A stretch of DNA of 64,000 nt from Mucilaginibacter aquatilis (GTDB taxonomy: Bacteria; Bacteroidota; Bacteroidia; Sphingobacteriales; Sphingobacteriaceae). The translations under genes were made by a program, and so were the position numbers. Below, piece after piece: positions 40,460 to 50,262 of the stretch. Position 1 is the stretch's first letter. Every line of letters starts with the position of its first letter. The notes below the pieces were generated by a model. It was not told the DNA's origin. It made no database searches and worked only from the letters and a program-made list of their open reading frames with translations. The DNA lies in the NCBI RefSeq assembly GCF_009755275.1, contig NZ_WQLA01000001.1:434001-498000 (forward strand), read 5' to 3'.

Positions 40460-42229
40460 GTGGCATATAAGTTTTTACCGGCAATAGTTATTGCAGCGCT
40501 TCTTTTAATAGGATGTAAAAAAGACGGCGGAAGCATGCAGGAAATGAATAAAGACGAAGCAGCTTTTAAAGGCTATACACAGCACTTTTTAGAAGCGCTT
40601 TGGGAGCTTGACCCAGACCGTGGTACTATGAACGGTTATGATAAATACGACAGTGTATTGTTAGTGCCATCGGCCGGTTATCGTGATAAGATCACTAAGT
40701 TTTGCAAAGTGGAAACGGATTCTTTATTACGCTATGACCCCAACACATTAAATGATGCCAATAAAATAGATTTTCAGCTAATACAAAATGAGCTGCAGCG
40801 CATGCAATGGGAGGTGCAAAGCTTAAAAGATTATGAATGGAACCCCAATACATATAATATAATATCAACGTTTGCGCACATACTGAATGAAAACTACGCC
40901 CCGCTTGATAAACGGCTGCGTAATTTTTATGAAAAGATGGAAAACATTCCGGCTTATTATAAGGAGGCTGAAAAGCAAATTAAAAACCCGGTGCCCGAAC
41001 TTACCAGCCTGACTATTGAACAGCTTACGGGCGGTGTTACTGTTTTTGAAAATGACTTTGCCGACTCGTTAAAGAAAACCAAGATTGCCGACGCAACCAA
41101 AAAGCAAATGCTTGCACGGGCAAAACTTTCTGCAGATGCTATTAAAAGCTTTACCGATTGGCTGGGCAAGCTCAAAAGCGTTAAGCCACGAAGCTTCAGA
41201 CTTGGGCAAAACCTTTATCAGGACAAGTTTAAGTATGAAATTCAATCATCACTAACGGCGCAGCAAACTTTCAACGCCGCTACCGAACGCAAAAGGCTGC
41301 TTCACCGCGAAATGATAAAGCTTAGCAAGCAGCTATGGCCTAAATATTTTGGGAAGGCAGATATGCCTAAAGATTCGCCCATGCTTGTAGGCAAGATGAT
41401 TGATACGCTTTCAGCAAAACACGTTAAACCTGATCAATTTCAAAGTGCTATTCAAAACCTTATACCTAAACTAACCGACTTTGTAAAAACCAAAAATCTG
41501 CTTACACAGGATGCATCCAAACCTTTAATTGTACGCAAAGAGCCTGCTTACATGGCGGGTGTGGCCGGAGCATCGGTATCATCGCCCGGGCCATATGATA
41601 AAAATGGGAATACCTACTTTAATGTTGGCAGCCTAACCGGCTGGACTCCACAACGCGCAGAAAGCTACCTGCGCGAATACAACCAGTACATGTTGCAAAT
41701 ACTTTGCATTCATGAAGCCATACCTGGTCATTATACTCAGCTGGTTTATTCAAACAAAACACCCAGCTTAGTTAAATCAGTTTTGGAAAACGGTGCCATG
41801 ATTGAAGGTTGGGCAGTGTACGGTGAAGAAATGATGCTTGATGCAGGTTACGGAAATAATGAGCCCGAAATGCGCCTGATGTGGTATAAGTGGAATTTAC
41901 GTTCGGTTTGCAATACCATATTAGACTATAGCGTGCACGCTAACAATATGACTAAGGAACAAGCCATTAAACTGCTTACGCAGGAAGCCTTTCAGCAACA
42001 AGCCGAGGCCGAAGGAAAATGGAAACGGGTAAGTGTAAGCAGCGTACAGCTAACCAGTTACTATACCGGTTATAAAGAAATAACCGACCTGCGCGATGCC
42101 TACAAAAAGCAAATGGGCGAAAAATACAGTGTTAAAGATTTTAACGAAAAGTTTTTAAGCTACGGCAGTGCACCTGTTAAGTTTATTAAAGAACTGATGC
42201 TTGCAAAAAAGAAGGACGCTGCTAAATAA
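40460..42229 (+). CDS. DUF885 family lipoprotein, probable zinc peptidase
   Basis: 589 residues starting at GTG (40460). The signal peptide ends in a lipobox LIGCKK (Cys19), so it is a lipoprotein. HEAIPGH at residues 418-424 gives the HExxxxH motif of DUF885 proteins, which are distantly related to carboxypeptidase-type zinc peptidases; MIEGWAVYGEEMMLD follows with further acidic ligands. Many Bacteroidota carry several copies. Substrate unknown. The next gene is about 50 bases downstream, also a secreted putative metallopeptidase. Confidence 0.87.
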   Translation: MAYKFLPAIVIAALLLIGCKKDGGSMQEMNKDEAAFKGYTQHFLEALWELDPDRGTMNGYDKYDSVLLVPSAGYRDKITKFCKVETDSLLRYDPNTLNDANKIDFQLIQNELQRMQWEVQSLKDYEWNPNTYNIISTFAHILNENYAPLDKRLRNFYEKMENIPAYYKEAEKQIKNPVPELTSLTIEQLTGGVTVFENDFADSLKKTKIADATKKQMLARAKLSADAIKSFTDWLGKLKSVKPRSFRLGQNLYQDKFKYEIQSSLTAQQTFNAATERKRLLHREMIKLSKQLWPKYFGKADMPKDSPMLVGKMIDTLSAKHVKPDQFQSAIQNLIPKLTDFVKTKNLLTQDASKPLIVRKEPAYMAGVAGASVSSPGPYDKNGNTYFNVGSLTGWTPQRAESYLREYNQYMLQILCIHEAIPGHYTQLVYSNKTPSLVKSVLENGAMIEGWAVYGEEMMLDAGYGNNEPEMRLMWYKWNLRSVCNTILDYSVHANNMTKEQAIKLLTQEAFQQQAEAEGKWKRVSVSSVQLTSYYTGYKEITDLRDAYKKQMGEKYSVKDFNEKFLSYGSAPVKFIKELMLAKKKDAAK

Positions 42230-42278
42230 AAACAACTCGGTGTCACATTTAGCAAGCATGTGGCGACTTAATATGTAT

Positions 42279-43589
42279 ATGAGATATACATTATTGTTAA
42301 CCTGCTTACTTATTGTTGTGCAAACCTCGCAAGCACAGGTAAAGGTAGAAACGGTAGTAGGTACCGATATTAAAAACTTCTGGCGTGCCTATGATAAAAT
42401 AACCGCTACAAAAGATAGTAACCTGCAATACACTTACCTTAATGAGCTTTTTATTGACAAAGGCACCCCGGGGTTAAAAGCAATGATGCAGGTTCGCGAT
42501 TATACGCCGAAGCAATACATAGATGCTATTAACCGCTACCCGCTATTTTGGAAATCCGTGAGGAAAAACACATTAAAAGCCGACGGCTTTGCTGCTGATA
42601 TTGCCATAGGTATAAGCAAGTTAAAAAAGCTTTATCCGCAACTTAAACCAGCGCCTGTATATTTTACTGTGGGTGTATTTCGTAGCGGTGGTACTGTGTC
42701 TGAAGGAAAGGTGCTTATAGGAAGCGAAATCTCAATGGCAGATGAACGTACCGTTACCAATGAGTTTCCGGATGAATTTAAAAACCTTCATAGCTTCTTT
42801 AAAACCAACCCAATAAAAACGTTGGTATTTACCAATGTGCATGAATATGTTCATACGCAGCAAAAATCTACGGAAGTTAATACACTACTCGGTCAGAGTG
42901 TAATGGAAGGCGCAGCCGAGTTTATGGCCGTGAAATCTACGGGGGAGCACTCGCCTACTTTTGCCAAATTCATAAACAGTATTGATAACCACAGATTAAA
43001 ACAAGTTTTTGCTCAACAGTTACTTAATAATGGCTATGGTTACTGGCTTTATAGTAATCAAAGTAATGAGTTCAATCAACGCGATTTAGGCTACTATGTT
43101 GGCTACCTCATATGTGAACAATACTACCAGCGGGCAAGCAACAAACAACAAGCTATTAAACAAATAATAGAGCTTGATTATAACAACGAAGCTGATTTAT
43201 TTGCCTTTGTTGACCAATCAAAATACTTTGATCAAAAAGCATCTGTGCTAAAAACACGATATGAAGCCAGCCGGCCATCAGTCACTAATATTAAAACATT
43301 TATAAACGGAGCTAACAACGTTGATCCCTCTACTACTACAGTTGTTATCGAATTTTCGGACAAGATGAATAAGCATTCGCGAAACTTTGAGGCAGGTCCG
43401 TTAGGGATCGATCATGTGATGATGGTTAAAAAGTTTTTAGGTTTTAGTGAAGATGGTAAGCAAATTACCATTGAAGTTGATTTAAAGCCCGGCCGTCGTT
43501 ACCAATTACTTTTAGGATCGCGGTTTATGAACGAAAACGGAATATCCATCAAACCCTATTTAATTGATTTTACTACAGCCGCGCAATAG
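42279..43589 (+). CDS. Secreted putative gluzincin metallopeptidase with Ig-like tail
   Basis: 436 residues from the ATG at 42279, which opens the signal peptide MRYTLLLTCLLIVVQTSQA; a frame extension overlapping the previous gene is left out. HEYVH at 188-192 is an HExxH zinc site and EGAAEF (E210, E214) supplies a plausible third ligand, the gluzincin layout. From about residue 330 the sequence becomes beta-rich (TVVIEFSDKMNK, ITIEVDLKPGRRYQLLLGSRF), like bacterial Ig-like SbsA domains. Possibly co-transcribed with the DUF885 gene. Exact family not recognised. Confidence 0.78.
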   Translation: MRYTLLLTCLLIVVQTSQAQVKVETVVGTDIKNFWRAYDKITATKDSNLQYTYLNELFIDKGTPGLKAMMQVRDYTPKQYIDAINRYPLFWKSVRKNTLKADGFAADIAIGISKLKKLYPQLKPAPVYFTVGVFRSGGTVSEGKVLIGSEISMADERTVTNEFPDEFKNLHSFFKTNPIKTLVFTNVHEYVHTQQKSTEVNTLLGQSVMEGAAEFMAVKSTGEHSPTFAKFINSIDNHRLKQVFAQQLLNNGYGYWLYSNQSNEFNQRDLGYYVGYLICEQYYQRASNKQQAIKQIIELDYNNEADLFAFVDQSKYFDQKASVLKTRYEASRPSVTNIKTFINGANNVDPSTTTVVIEFSDKMNKHSRNFEAGPLGIDHVMMVKKFLGFSEDGKQITIEVDLKPGRRYQLLLGSRFMNENGISIKPYLIDFTTAAQ

Positions 43590-43674
43590 AAAACATTGCT
43601 TTCAAAAAAGATAGCACGCATCTGTCACTGCTTTCTTTCATATGTAAAATGTAGCCCTTACCTTTACCGCACTT

Positions 43675-43857
43675 ATGAAAACGTGGCTTAAACGTTTAGG
43701 GGTTGCCGGATTTTTGTTCTTTTTAATTAAGGGATTAATTTGGCTGGCTATCTTTTTCTTTGGATTTAAAGCTTGCAACAAAGAGCAAACAAAAAAGACC
43801 GGGAAACTTTCCCGGCCTGCTTCTGATGTAATTACTTCTTATAGCGCTCGCGTATAG
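43675..43857 (+). CDS. Small single-span membrane protein
   Basis: 60 residues: a basic start MKTWLKRLGVAG, one hydrophobic helix (about 12-32, FLFFLIKGLIWLAIFFFGF) and a short polar tail. Small proteins with this exact opening pattern are common in Sphingobacteriaceae. The last 26 bases overlap the 3' end of the M28 gene, and the tail codons coincide with the M28 terminator hairpin. Function unknown. Confidence 0.6.
   Translation: MKTWLKRLGVAGFLFFLIKGLIWLAIFFFGFKACNKEQTKKTGKLSRPASDVITSYSARV
43790..43815 (-). terminator. Terminator of the M28 peptidase gene
   Basis: On the minus strand CCGGGAAA pairs with TTTCCCGG, followed by TCTTTTTT. It lies inside the coding end of the small plus-strand gene. 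Confidence 0.85.
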
Positions 43858-45472
43858 CTTTAAATTCAGAGCCCGCCTTCCACTTTGGCCATAATGTTGT
43901 AGAGTAAGCCATTTTTTTTCCCACAGCGTATAAAAGCTCCAGGTCTTGTATCGTTCCGCTTACATCCCACTCGGCTGTAACCTCATCAGATGGTTTATGG
44001 TAAGTTGTAGCCGTATAATTCTCATGCATCTTTAGGCCTGCTTGGCGGCCTTTGCCTATCAAATCAACACCGCTTTCGGTGTACAGGGCCGGTATACCCA
44101 CCTTTGCAAAATTAAAATGGTCTGACCGAAAGTACATGCCCTTGGCGGGATCAGCTTCAGGTGCAACGTACCTGCCTTGTCTGGCAGCTTCCGTTTTTAA
44201 ATAATCTTCCAGTTCTGACTGTCCGTATCCAACTAACCCTATGTCTTTGGTTTTTCCGTAAGGATAAAACATGTCCATATTAATATCGGCCACAGTTTTC
44301 TCTTTCGGGAATACCGGGTTTTCGGCATACCAAGCTGAGCCCCATAAACCCTGCTCCTCTGCAGTTACTGATAGAAACACAATGTTGCGAGCAGGCTCTT
44401 CTTTATTTTGTTTAAACACGCGGGCAAGTTCAAGCAGTGCTGCTGTACCGCTTGCATTATCAACTGCTCCGTTGTATATACTGTCGCCTTTTGCATCAGG
44501 CTTACTTATTCCAAAATGATCCCAGTGCGCCGAGTAAATAATGCATTCATCGGCTTTTTGCTTGCCTGTAATTTTTGCTATAACGTTGTGTGATTTTTTA
44601 TAAGTAGCTGTTACGCTTAAGCCTGTACTCAACTTAAGAGGAAATGGCCTTGCTTTAAAATCCTTGTTTAGGGCACTTGCCAATAATGTTTTGTAATTGG
44701 TATTTGAGGCTTGCAGCAAGCGCTCAGTAGCAGGCAGGGTTAACCAACCTTCAATGGCGCATTTATAAATTTCCTTTGCGCGGCTATCAAGATATAGCTT
44801 AGTAGTTTTCCAACTGTTTTGTACTACGCTAAAGCCATACGCGGCGGGGGCAGTATCATGAATAATTAAACAACCTTTCGCACCATGACGAGCGGCCTCA
44901 TCATACTTATATGTCCACCGGCCGTAATAAGTCATGGTTTTGCCCTTAAATTGCCTGGCATCATAATACCCGGGGTCGTTAACCAGCACTACAACTACTT
45001 TACCCTTCACGTCTAACCCGGCATAGTCATCATGCTTAAACTCTGGTGCGGTTATGCCAAAGCCGGCAAATACCACATCTTCATTTTTCAACTCGATGTC
45101 AGGATCTGTACGGCGGGTCCATAAAACATAGTCCTTCAGCCCGTCCAGCTTAATTGGCGTTGAAGAAGTGTTTATGCTCATGCTCATTTGCGGATTGCAA
45201 CTTATAGCTACCATAGGCACCTCCTGTACAAAACTTTTTTTGTTTCCGGGTTCTAACCCCAAGGCTTTAAACTCTCGCTCAAGGTACTGTATTGTCTTGG
45301 TTTCACCGGCAGAGAACGGCATACGGCCCATCAAGTCGTCAGACGCAATAGCCTTTACATAAGCAGTATAACTTTCGGCACTGAAGCCTTGAAATTTTTG
45401 TTGGGCAGATGCCGATAATACGGCGCTAACAGCCAAACAGCCCGATAAGCGTGCAATTTTTTTGAGGAGCAT
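43832..45472 (-). CDS. Secreted M28 family aminopeptidase with PA domain
   Basis: 546 residues with a signal peptide ending near SASAQ. A PA (protease-associated) domain at about 130-260 is inserted before the catalytic domain. Zinc ligands of M28: SAHWDHFG, DNASGTAALLELA, the catalytic EE in TAEEQGLWGS, the Asp in NMDMFYP and the His in RSDHFNFAKVG. It is likely a periplasmic or outer-membrane exopeptidase. Third secreted peptidase in a row in this region, on the opposite strand. Confidence 0.92.
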   Translation of the reverse strand: MLLKKIARLSGCLAVSAVLSASAQQKFQGFSAESYTAYVKAIASDDLMGRMPFSAGETKTIQYLEREFKALGLEPGNKKSFVQEVPMVAISCNPQMSMSINTSSTPIKLDGLKDYVLWTRRTDPDIELKNEDVVFAGFGITAPEFKHDDYAGLDVKGKVVVVLVNDPGYYDARQFKGKTMTYYGRWTYKYDEAARHGAKGCLIIHDTAPAAYGFSVVQNSWKTTKLYLDSRAKEIYKCAIEGWLTLPATERLLQASNTNYKTLLASALNKDFKARPFPLKLSTGLSVTATYKKSHNVIAKITGKQKADECIIYSAHWDHFGISKPDAKGDSIYNGAVDNASGTAALLELARVFKQNKEEPARNIVFLSVTAEEQGLWGSAWYAENPVFPKEKTVADINMDMFYPYGKTKDIGLVGYGQSELEDYLKTEAARQGRYVAPEADPAKGMYFRSDHFNFAKVGIPALYTESGVDLIGKGRQAGLKMHENYTATTYHKPSDEVTAEWDVSGTIQDLELLYAVGKKMAYSTTLWPKWKAGSEFKAIRERYKK

Positions 45473-45525
45473 AAAATAGATAAGCGTTAATAGTTAACCT
45501 AAAATACAAAACAGAAGCTTATTAA

Positions 45526-45720
45526 CTATTTAGAATTGGCTTTCAGCATTACTCGTCCTTTTTTTGTGAGTGCAAAGCCAGGAGCTTTTGTCTTTTCATC
45601 TTCTGCAGGTGCAATAAGGTTGTAGCCCCTTAAGCTTTGTAAATCTTCTTTACTTATTCCTGCCGGCTTACCGGTATCTGCAATGGTTTTAAGTGTAGCA
45701 ATAACCTGTTCATGTGTCAT
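45526..45720 (-). CDS. Small hypothetical protein, possible winged-helix-like
   Basis: 64 residues, basic C-terminus (LTKKGRVMLKANSK). The pattern of two helices and a hairpin (EDLQSLRGYNLI then PGFALTKKGRVML) resembles a minimal winged-helix end, but this is only a shape impression. It sits between the M28 peptidase and the SRPBCC gene on the same strand. Function unknown. Confidence 0.6.
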   Translation of the reverse strand: MTHEQVIATLKTIADTGKPAGISKEDLQSLRGYNLIAPAEDEKTKAPGFALTKKGRVMLKANSK

Positions 45721-45763
45721 ACGGCAAAATTAGGCATTTGCACAATAACACTTCTTATACAAA

Positions 45764-45798
45764 TTACGATGATCACACCACAGGCATGATCATCGTAA
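45764..45798 (-). terminator. Hairpin after the SRPBCC gene
   Basis: TTACGATGATCA and TGATCATCGTAA form a perfect 12-base stem with an 11-base loop. The T run behind it is short on the minus strand, so terminator strength is uncertain. Confidence 0.6.
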
Positions 45799-45805
45799 AA
45801 AAAAT

Positions 45806-46255
45806 CTATTTGCTTAGATAGCTATGCAAATCATTCAATGCCTTGTCCCACCCTTCCTGGTGCGGATTAATTGATTCTTCGTTTTCAAAGTTCTCTTGAG
45901 TAACTTTAATTTCGCTACCCTCGCCTTTTGCTACAAAGATTACTGTTAATTCGTGTTCTGCTTCTTTTACCTCGCTGTTGGGTATGTTCCAGTTCCAGCT
46001 GTAAGCCAATTTTTCATTTTCTTTTACCTCCTGGTACTCGCCGGTAATTACTACTGATGTTTCGCCGTCTTTACCTTCAAATTCATATTTAAAGGTTCCG
46101 CCCTCTTTAACATCCAGTTCAACAGATTTCAGTTTGCTTCCTGATGGTTGCCACCATTCTTTCAAAGCCTCTGGAGTGTTCCATGCTTTGTACAATTCTC
46201 CAACGCTTACGTCAAAGCTTTTGCTTGCCTCTAATCTCAATGCTGTATTTTCCAT
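45806..46255 (-). CDS. SRPBCC (AHSA1/START-like) domain protein
   Basis: 149 residues with the AHSA1-type pattern: ALRLEASKSFDVSVGELYKAWNTPEALKEWWQP at the start (family hallmark WNTPEAL-EWW), central strands with the EYQEVKENEKLAYSW turn, and a C-terminal helix HQEGWDKALNDLHSYL. The fold makes a hydrophobic cavity for small ligands. The start codon lies in an 8-base hairpin with upstream sequence. Ligand unknown. Confidence 0.9.
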   Translation of the reverse strand: MENTALRLEASKSFDVSVGELYKAWNTPEALKEWWQPSGSKLKSVELDVKEGGTFKYEFEGKDGETSVVITGEYQEVKENEKLAYSWNWNIPNSEVKEAEHELTVIFVAKGEGSEIKVTQENFENEESINPHQEGWDKALNDLHSYLSK

Positions 46256-46364
46256 GTGGTTAAATAATTTTCATTAAACCACATATAAAACGTCATATAG
46301 TTTCAAAAAAAACAAACCTAATGGCTCTTTTTAAGTAGTTTTGAACAATAATTACAGCCAGTTA

Positions 46365-48203
46365 ATGGGATATTCAAGTTTAAAAAACTGCGTTACCGAC
46401 CTTGAAAAACATGGTCACCTTGTACGTATAAAAGAAGAAGTAGACCCGTATTTGCAAATGGCAGCTATTCATTTGCGCGTATATGAAAATGAAGGTCCGG
46501 CTATACTTTTCGAAAATGTAAAAGGCAGTAAATTTCCGGCATTAAGTAACTTATTTGGCACGCTTAACCGCTCAAAGTTTATTTTTCGTGATACACTGGA
46601 TAAGGTTAAAACACTGGTTGATATTAAAACAGACCCTGTAAAGGCAATTAAGCGCCCATTCAGTTATGCCAATGTAGCCATGACTGCGCTATCTGCTCTC
46701 CCCATGAAAGTTGGCAAAGGTACACCTGTCAATTTCGGCCAAACACAAATAACTGAGTTGCCGCAAATTGTAAACTGGCCTATGGATGGAGGCCCCTTTG
46801 TCACCATGCCGCAGGTATATACCGAAGATGCTGACAAACCGGGCATTATGAGCGCCAACTTAGGTATGTACCGTATACAATTAGCCGGTAACGATTATAT
46901 AACTGATAAAGAAATTGGACTGCACTACCAGTTACACCGTGGTATTGGCGTGCACCAGACCAAAGCTAACGCTAAGGGCCAGCCCCTTAAAGTAAGCATA
47001 TTTGTAGGCGGGCCGCCATCGCACCCTGTGGCAGCGGTAATGCCCCTGCCCGAGGGGCTTTCAGAAATGACTTTTGCCGGCGCTTTGGGTAACCGCAGGT
47101 TCCGGTATTTTTATGATGCTGAAGGTTTTTGCATTTCGGCCGATGCCGATTTTGTGATAACCGGTACTGTTATGCCTCACGAAAATAAACCCGAAGGCCC
47201 CTTTGGTGATCACCTGGGATACTATAGCCTGGTTCACCCTTTTCCGTTAATGAAGGTGCACAAGGTATATCATCGTAAAGATGCTATTTGGTCGTTCACC
47301 GTAGTTGGCCGCCCGCCCCAGGAAGACACCAGCTTTGGAGCTTTAATACATGAAATAACCGGCTCGGCGTTGCCGTCGGAAATTCCTGGTTTGCATGCAG
47401 TAAACGCCGTGGATGCTGCCGGTGTGCACCCTTTATTATTTGCTATAGGCAGTGAGCGGTACACGCCTTATTTAAAAGAGCGCCGCCCGCAGGAAATATT
47501 GACCATTGCCAACCATATACTGGGTAAAAATCAATTGAGTTTGGCTAAATATCTTTTCATTGCCGCTAAAGAGGATGATCCGTCGTTAAACATTCATAAC
47601 ATAGGGGGTTTTCTCAAACATACACTAGAACGAGTTGACCTTACACGCGACTTGCATTTTTACACCAAAACTACCATTGATACGCTTGATTACAGTGGCA
47701 GCGGTTTAAACAGCGGCAGCAAGGTAGCTATTGCAGTAGCCGGAGAAAAAAAGCGCGAGTTATGGGCAGAACTTCCTCCCGGTTTCAGCCTTCCACGTCC
47801 GTTTAACGTATTTAAGCTAGCAATGCCGGGCGTGCTGGCTATTGAGGTGCCAAAGTTTATACATGAAGATGATATTGCCGGTGCAATTGAAATAATGAAC
47901 AGCTATGTGAAAGACACGGATCTGAGCGGCCTGCCGCTTATGGTGCTATGTGACGATGCCGGCTTTACCGCACAAACCATCAATAATCTGGTATGGGTAA
48001 CGTTTACACGCAGCAATCCATCGCATGATATTTATGGTATTGACAGTTTTACAGAGCACAAGCACTGGGGCTGCCGTGGCTCAATGATCATCAACGCCCG
48101 TATAAAACCCCATCATGCTCCTGAACTCATTAAAAATCCTGCGGTTGAAAGAACTGTAGATGCCTTAGGTGCTAAAGGTGGCAGTTTGCACGGAATTATT
48201 TAA
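46365..48203 (+). CDS. UbiD family decarboxylase
   Basis: 612 residues from ATG 46365; a TTG eight codons earlier (46341) is possible but the family begins near MGYSSLKNCVTDLEKHGHL. UbiD enzymes use prenylated FMN to decarboxylate aromatic or unsaturated acids. The signature ENKPEGPFGDHLGYYS with the catalytic Glu is present, and the N-terminal VRIKEEVDP matches. The partner prenyltransferase UbiX is not in this window. Bacteroidota make menaquinone, so a role in quinone side-chain or futalosine-route decarboxylation is one option; aromatic acid breakdown is another. Confidence 0.9.
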   Translation: MGYSSLKNCVTDLEKHGHLVRIKEEVDPYLQMAAIHLRVYENEGPAILFENVKGSKFPALSNLFGTLNRSKFIFRDTLDKVKTLVDIKTDPVKAIKRPFSYANVAMTALSALPMKVGKGTPVNFGQTQITELPQIVNWPMDGGPFVTMPQVYTEDADKPGIMSANLGMYRIQLAGNDYITDKEIGLHYQLHRGIGVHQTKANAKGQPLKVSIFVGGPPSHPVAAVMPLPEGLSEMTFAGALGNRRFRYFYDAEGFCISADADFVITGTVMPHENKPEGPFGDHLGYYSLVHPFPLMKVHKVYHRKDAIWSFTVVGRPPQEDTSFGALIHEITGSALPSEIPGLHAVNAVDAAGVHPLLFAIGSERYTPYLKERRPQEILTIANHILGKNQLSLAKYLFIAAKEDDPSLNIHNIGGFLKHTLERVDLTRDLHFYTKTTIDTLDYSGSGLNSGSKVAIAVAGEKKRELWAELPPGFSLPRPFNVFKLAMPGVLAIEVPKFIHEDDIAGAIEIMNSYVKDTDLSGLPLMVLCDDAGFTAQTINNLVWVTFTRSNPSHDIYGIDSFTEHKHWGCRGSMIINARIKPHHAPELIKNPAVERTVDALGAKGGSLHGII

Positions 48204-48245
48204 ACGCAATATTGCGCATCGGCTACGAAATATAATAAATAAAGA

Positions 48246-48268
48246 AGGCACTCCCTTGCGGAGTGCCT
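48246..48268 (+). terminator. Hairpin after the UbiD gene
   Basis: AGGCACTCC and GGAGTGCCT make a 9-base stem with a 5-base loop, 43 bases after the stop. The downstream T run is poor. Another small stem (GGCTAAG/CTTAGCC) follows nearby at about 48308-48335. Confidence 0.5.
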
Positions 48269-48381
48269 GATTAGCTTTTCAGCTTCTCTAATTTTATTGA
48301 TCGCAGGGCTAAGGTAGCTGACTGCCGCTTAGCCTGTATGCGTATTTATACCTGAATAATTTTTCGGGTGAAACTACGGAG

Positions 48382-48412
48382 CAAAATAAAAGCGGCCCGT
48401 TTTGAGCCGCTT
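48382..48412 (-). terminator. Terminator of the divIC gene
   Basis: On the minus strand AAGCGGC pairs with GCCGCTT around a 9-base loop, followed by TTATTTTG, 20 bases past the stop codon. Confidence 0.75.
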
Positions 48413-48431
48413 AAAATTTATTTGAGATATA

Positions 48432-48734
48432 TTAATTATCGTCTTTTTTCTCTGTCACTATAACAAAAACGTCTTCGTCGGCCTTTTTCATCAAATACTT
48501 TTCGCGGGCAAACTTTTCGAGTTTTTTTGGGTCGGAGGTTAACTCATCAAGCTCTTTGGCTACCTCCGCTGTTTCCTTTGTATAAAAGTCGCGCTCCTGC
48601 TCAAGCTTGGTTAACTGCTGCCGGTGTTCATACTGGGTGTACAAATCGTTTTTATCAAAAAACAACATCCAAACTACAAACGCCACGGTTACTAAGAAGT
48701 ATTTATTTTTAATGAGGTCGATTACACGCTTCAT
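48432..48734 (-). CDS. Septum formation initiator (DivIC/FtsB family)
   Basis: 100 residues from ATG 48734; eight further codons upstream are open. One transmembrane helix (YFLVTVAFVVWMLFF, about 12-26), then a coiled coil (YEHRQQLTKLEQERDFYTKE in part) and the family end EKFAREKYLMKKADEDVFVI. It joins the divisome with FtsL and FtsQ homologues. It follows the DEAD-box helicase on the same strand by about 65 bases. Confidence 0.9.
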   Translation of the reverse strand: MKRVIDLIKNKYFLVTVAFVVWMLFFDKNDLYTQYEHRQQLTKLEQERDFYTKETAEVAKELDELTSDPKKLEKFAREKYLMKKADEDVFVIVTEKKDDN

Positions 48735-48800
48735 ATCAGGGATGGGCTTGAAAGTCATTATAAATGTAAACCGAATATTTTAAGTTACAAATACTTACAA

Positions 48801-50099
48801 TTAATTTTTTGCCGCAGGCTTACCCTTTCCTGAGCTATTGCGATTGTTGCCAAACCTGCGTTTACCGTTACGGTGACCACCACCCTGACGGTTTCCACCT
48901 CCGCCTTGTTGTGCAGGTTTTCCTTTCATTTCTTCGCGTATGCGCTCCACTGTACTCAACTGCTTCATTGGGTAAGGGTGCTCCTCGTTAACCGGAATGT
49001 TTTTAGCTATGAGTTTGTGAATGTCTTTCAAAAACTCCTTTTCTTCGTGGTCACAAAAAGATAGTGCTATGCCACTTGCACCCGCCCGGCCTGTACGGCC
49101 TATGCGGTGTACATAGGTTTCGGGAACGTTAGGCAACTCATAGTTAATAACATGAGTAAGCGCTTCAACATCTATACCACGTGCAGCAATATCAGTAGCC
49201 ACTAATACACGTGTTGTACCTGCTTTAAAGTTACTCAAAGCACGCTGACGGGCATTTTGCGATTTGTTTCCGTGGATAGCCTCGGCGGTAATATTAGCTC
49301 TAACCAAATCTTTAACCACTTTATCGGCACCGTGCTTGGTACGGGTAAACACCAACACGCTTTGAATAGCCTTGTCTTGTAGTATATGGTTAAGCAATGC
49401 TCTCTTATCACCTTTCTCCACGAAGAAAATTTCCTGTTCTATGGTGTCGGCAGTAGATGATACCGGTGTAACTTCAACCTTTTCGGGCTTATGTAATATG
49501 GTATCGGCAAGTTGCTGAATTTCTTTTGGCATGGTGGCCGAAAAAAACAAAGTTTGGCGTCTTGAAGGAACCTTGGCTATAATCTTTTTTACATCATGCA
49601 CAAAGCCCATATCCAGCATACGGTCGGCTTCATCCAAAATAAGGAACTTAATATGATCAAGACTTATAAAACGCTGGTTTACCAAATCGAGCAAACGGCC
49701 TGGTGTTGCCACCAAAATATCAACACCTCGCTTTAAAGCATCGGTTTGAGGGTTTTGTGAAACACCACCAAAAATAACCAAATGTTTTAACCCTGTATGA
49801 CGCCCGTATGCCGCCAAGCTCTCATCAATTTGAATAGCCAGTTCGCGCGTTGGTGTTAAAATGAGTGCTTTAATGGTTTTTTGCTCTTTGTGCTGGGTAC
49901 GATCCTGATAAAGCAATTGCAGCAATGGAATAGAAAAAGCTGCTGTTTTACCGGTACCGGTTTGGGCGCAACCTAAAAGGTCTTTACGTTGCAGTACAAT
50001 TGGGATAGCTTGTTGCTGTATAGGGGTTGGTTGAACGTATCCTTCAGTTTTTAATGCCTTAAGGATAGGATCAATTAATTTTAAATCTTCAAATAACAT
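48801..50099 (-). CDS. DEAD-box RNA helicase (RhlE type)
   Basis: 432 residues. All motifs are visible: Q motif with [20 protein letters not shown] (I), PTRELAIQ (Ia), DEAD (II), SAT (III), and HRIGRTGR (VI). The C-terminal tail is short, basic and Gly/Asn-rich ([18 protein letters not shown]), an RNA-binding extension as in RhlE. It remodels rRNA or mRNA. A long leader of about 90 bases precedes it, which cold-shock helicases often have. Confidence 0.93.
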   Translation of the reverse strand: MLFEDLKLIDPILKALKTEGYVQPTPIQQQAIPIVLQRKDLLGCAQTGTGKTAAFSIPLLQLLYQDRTQHKEQKTIKALILTPTRELAIQIDESLAAYGRHTGLKHLVIFGGVSQNPQTDALKRGVDILVATPGRLLDLVNQRFISLDHIKFLILDEADRMLDMGFVHDVKKIIAKVPSRRQTLFFSATMPKEIQQLADTILHKPEKVEVTPVSSTADTIEQEIFFVEKGDKRALLNHILQDKAIQSVLVFTRTKHGADKVVKDLVRANITAEAIHGNKSQNARQRALSNFKAGTTRVLVATDIAARGIDVEALTHVINYELPNVPETYVHRIGRTGRAGASGIALSFCDHEEKEFLKDIHKLIAKNIPVNEEHPYPMKQLSTVERIREEMKGKPAQQGGGGNRQGGGHRNGKRRFGNNRNSSGKGKPAAKN

Positions 50100-50193
50100 G
50101 TAAAATGTATAACGTATATATAAAGCTGTACAGGCAGTACAGAATCATGATGAGTTTGGGCAATCCAGTTTTATAACTATCTGGAATGAAATG

Positions 50194-50201
50194 CAAAGAT
50201 A
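50194..50201 (-). promoter_or_regulatory. -7 element of the DEAD-box helicase gene
   Basis: TATCTTTG fits TAnnTTTG; a TTG lies 15 bases upstream, shorter than the usual 19. It predicts a leader of about 90 bases. Confidence 0.4.
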
Positions 50202-50262
50202 CGTTTTATTTATATGCAATGAAAGAGGCTTAAGAGACAAGAACTAACGGCTGAAAGCCAAC

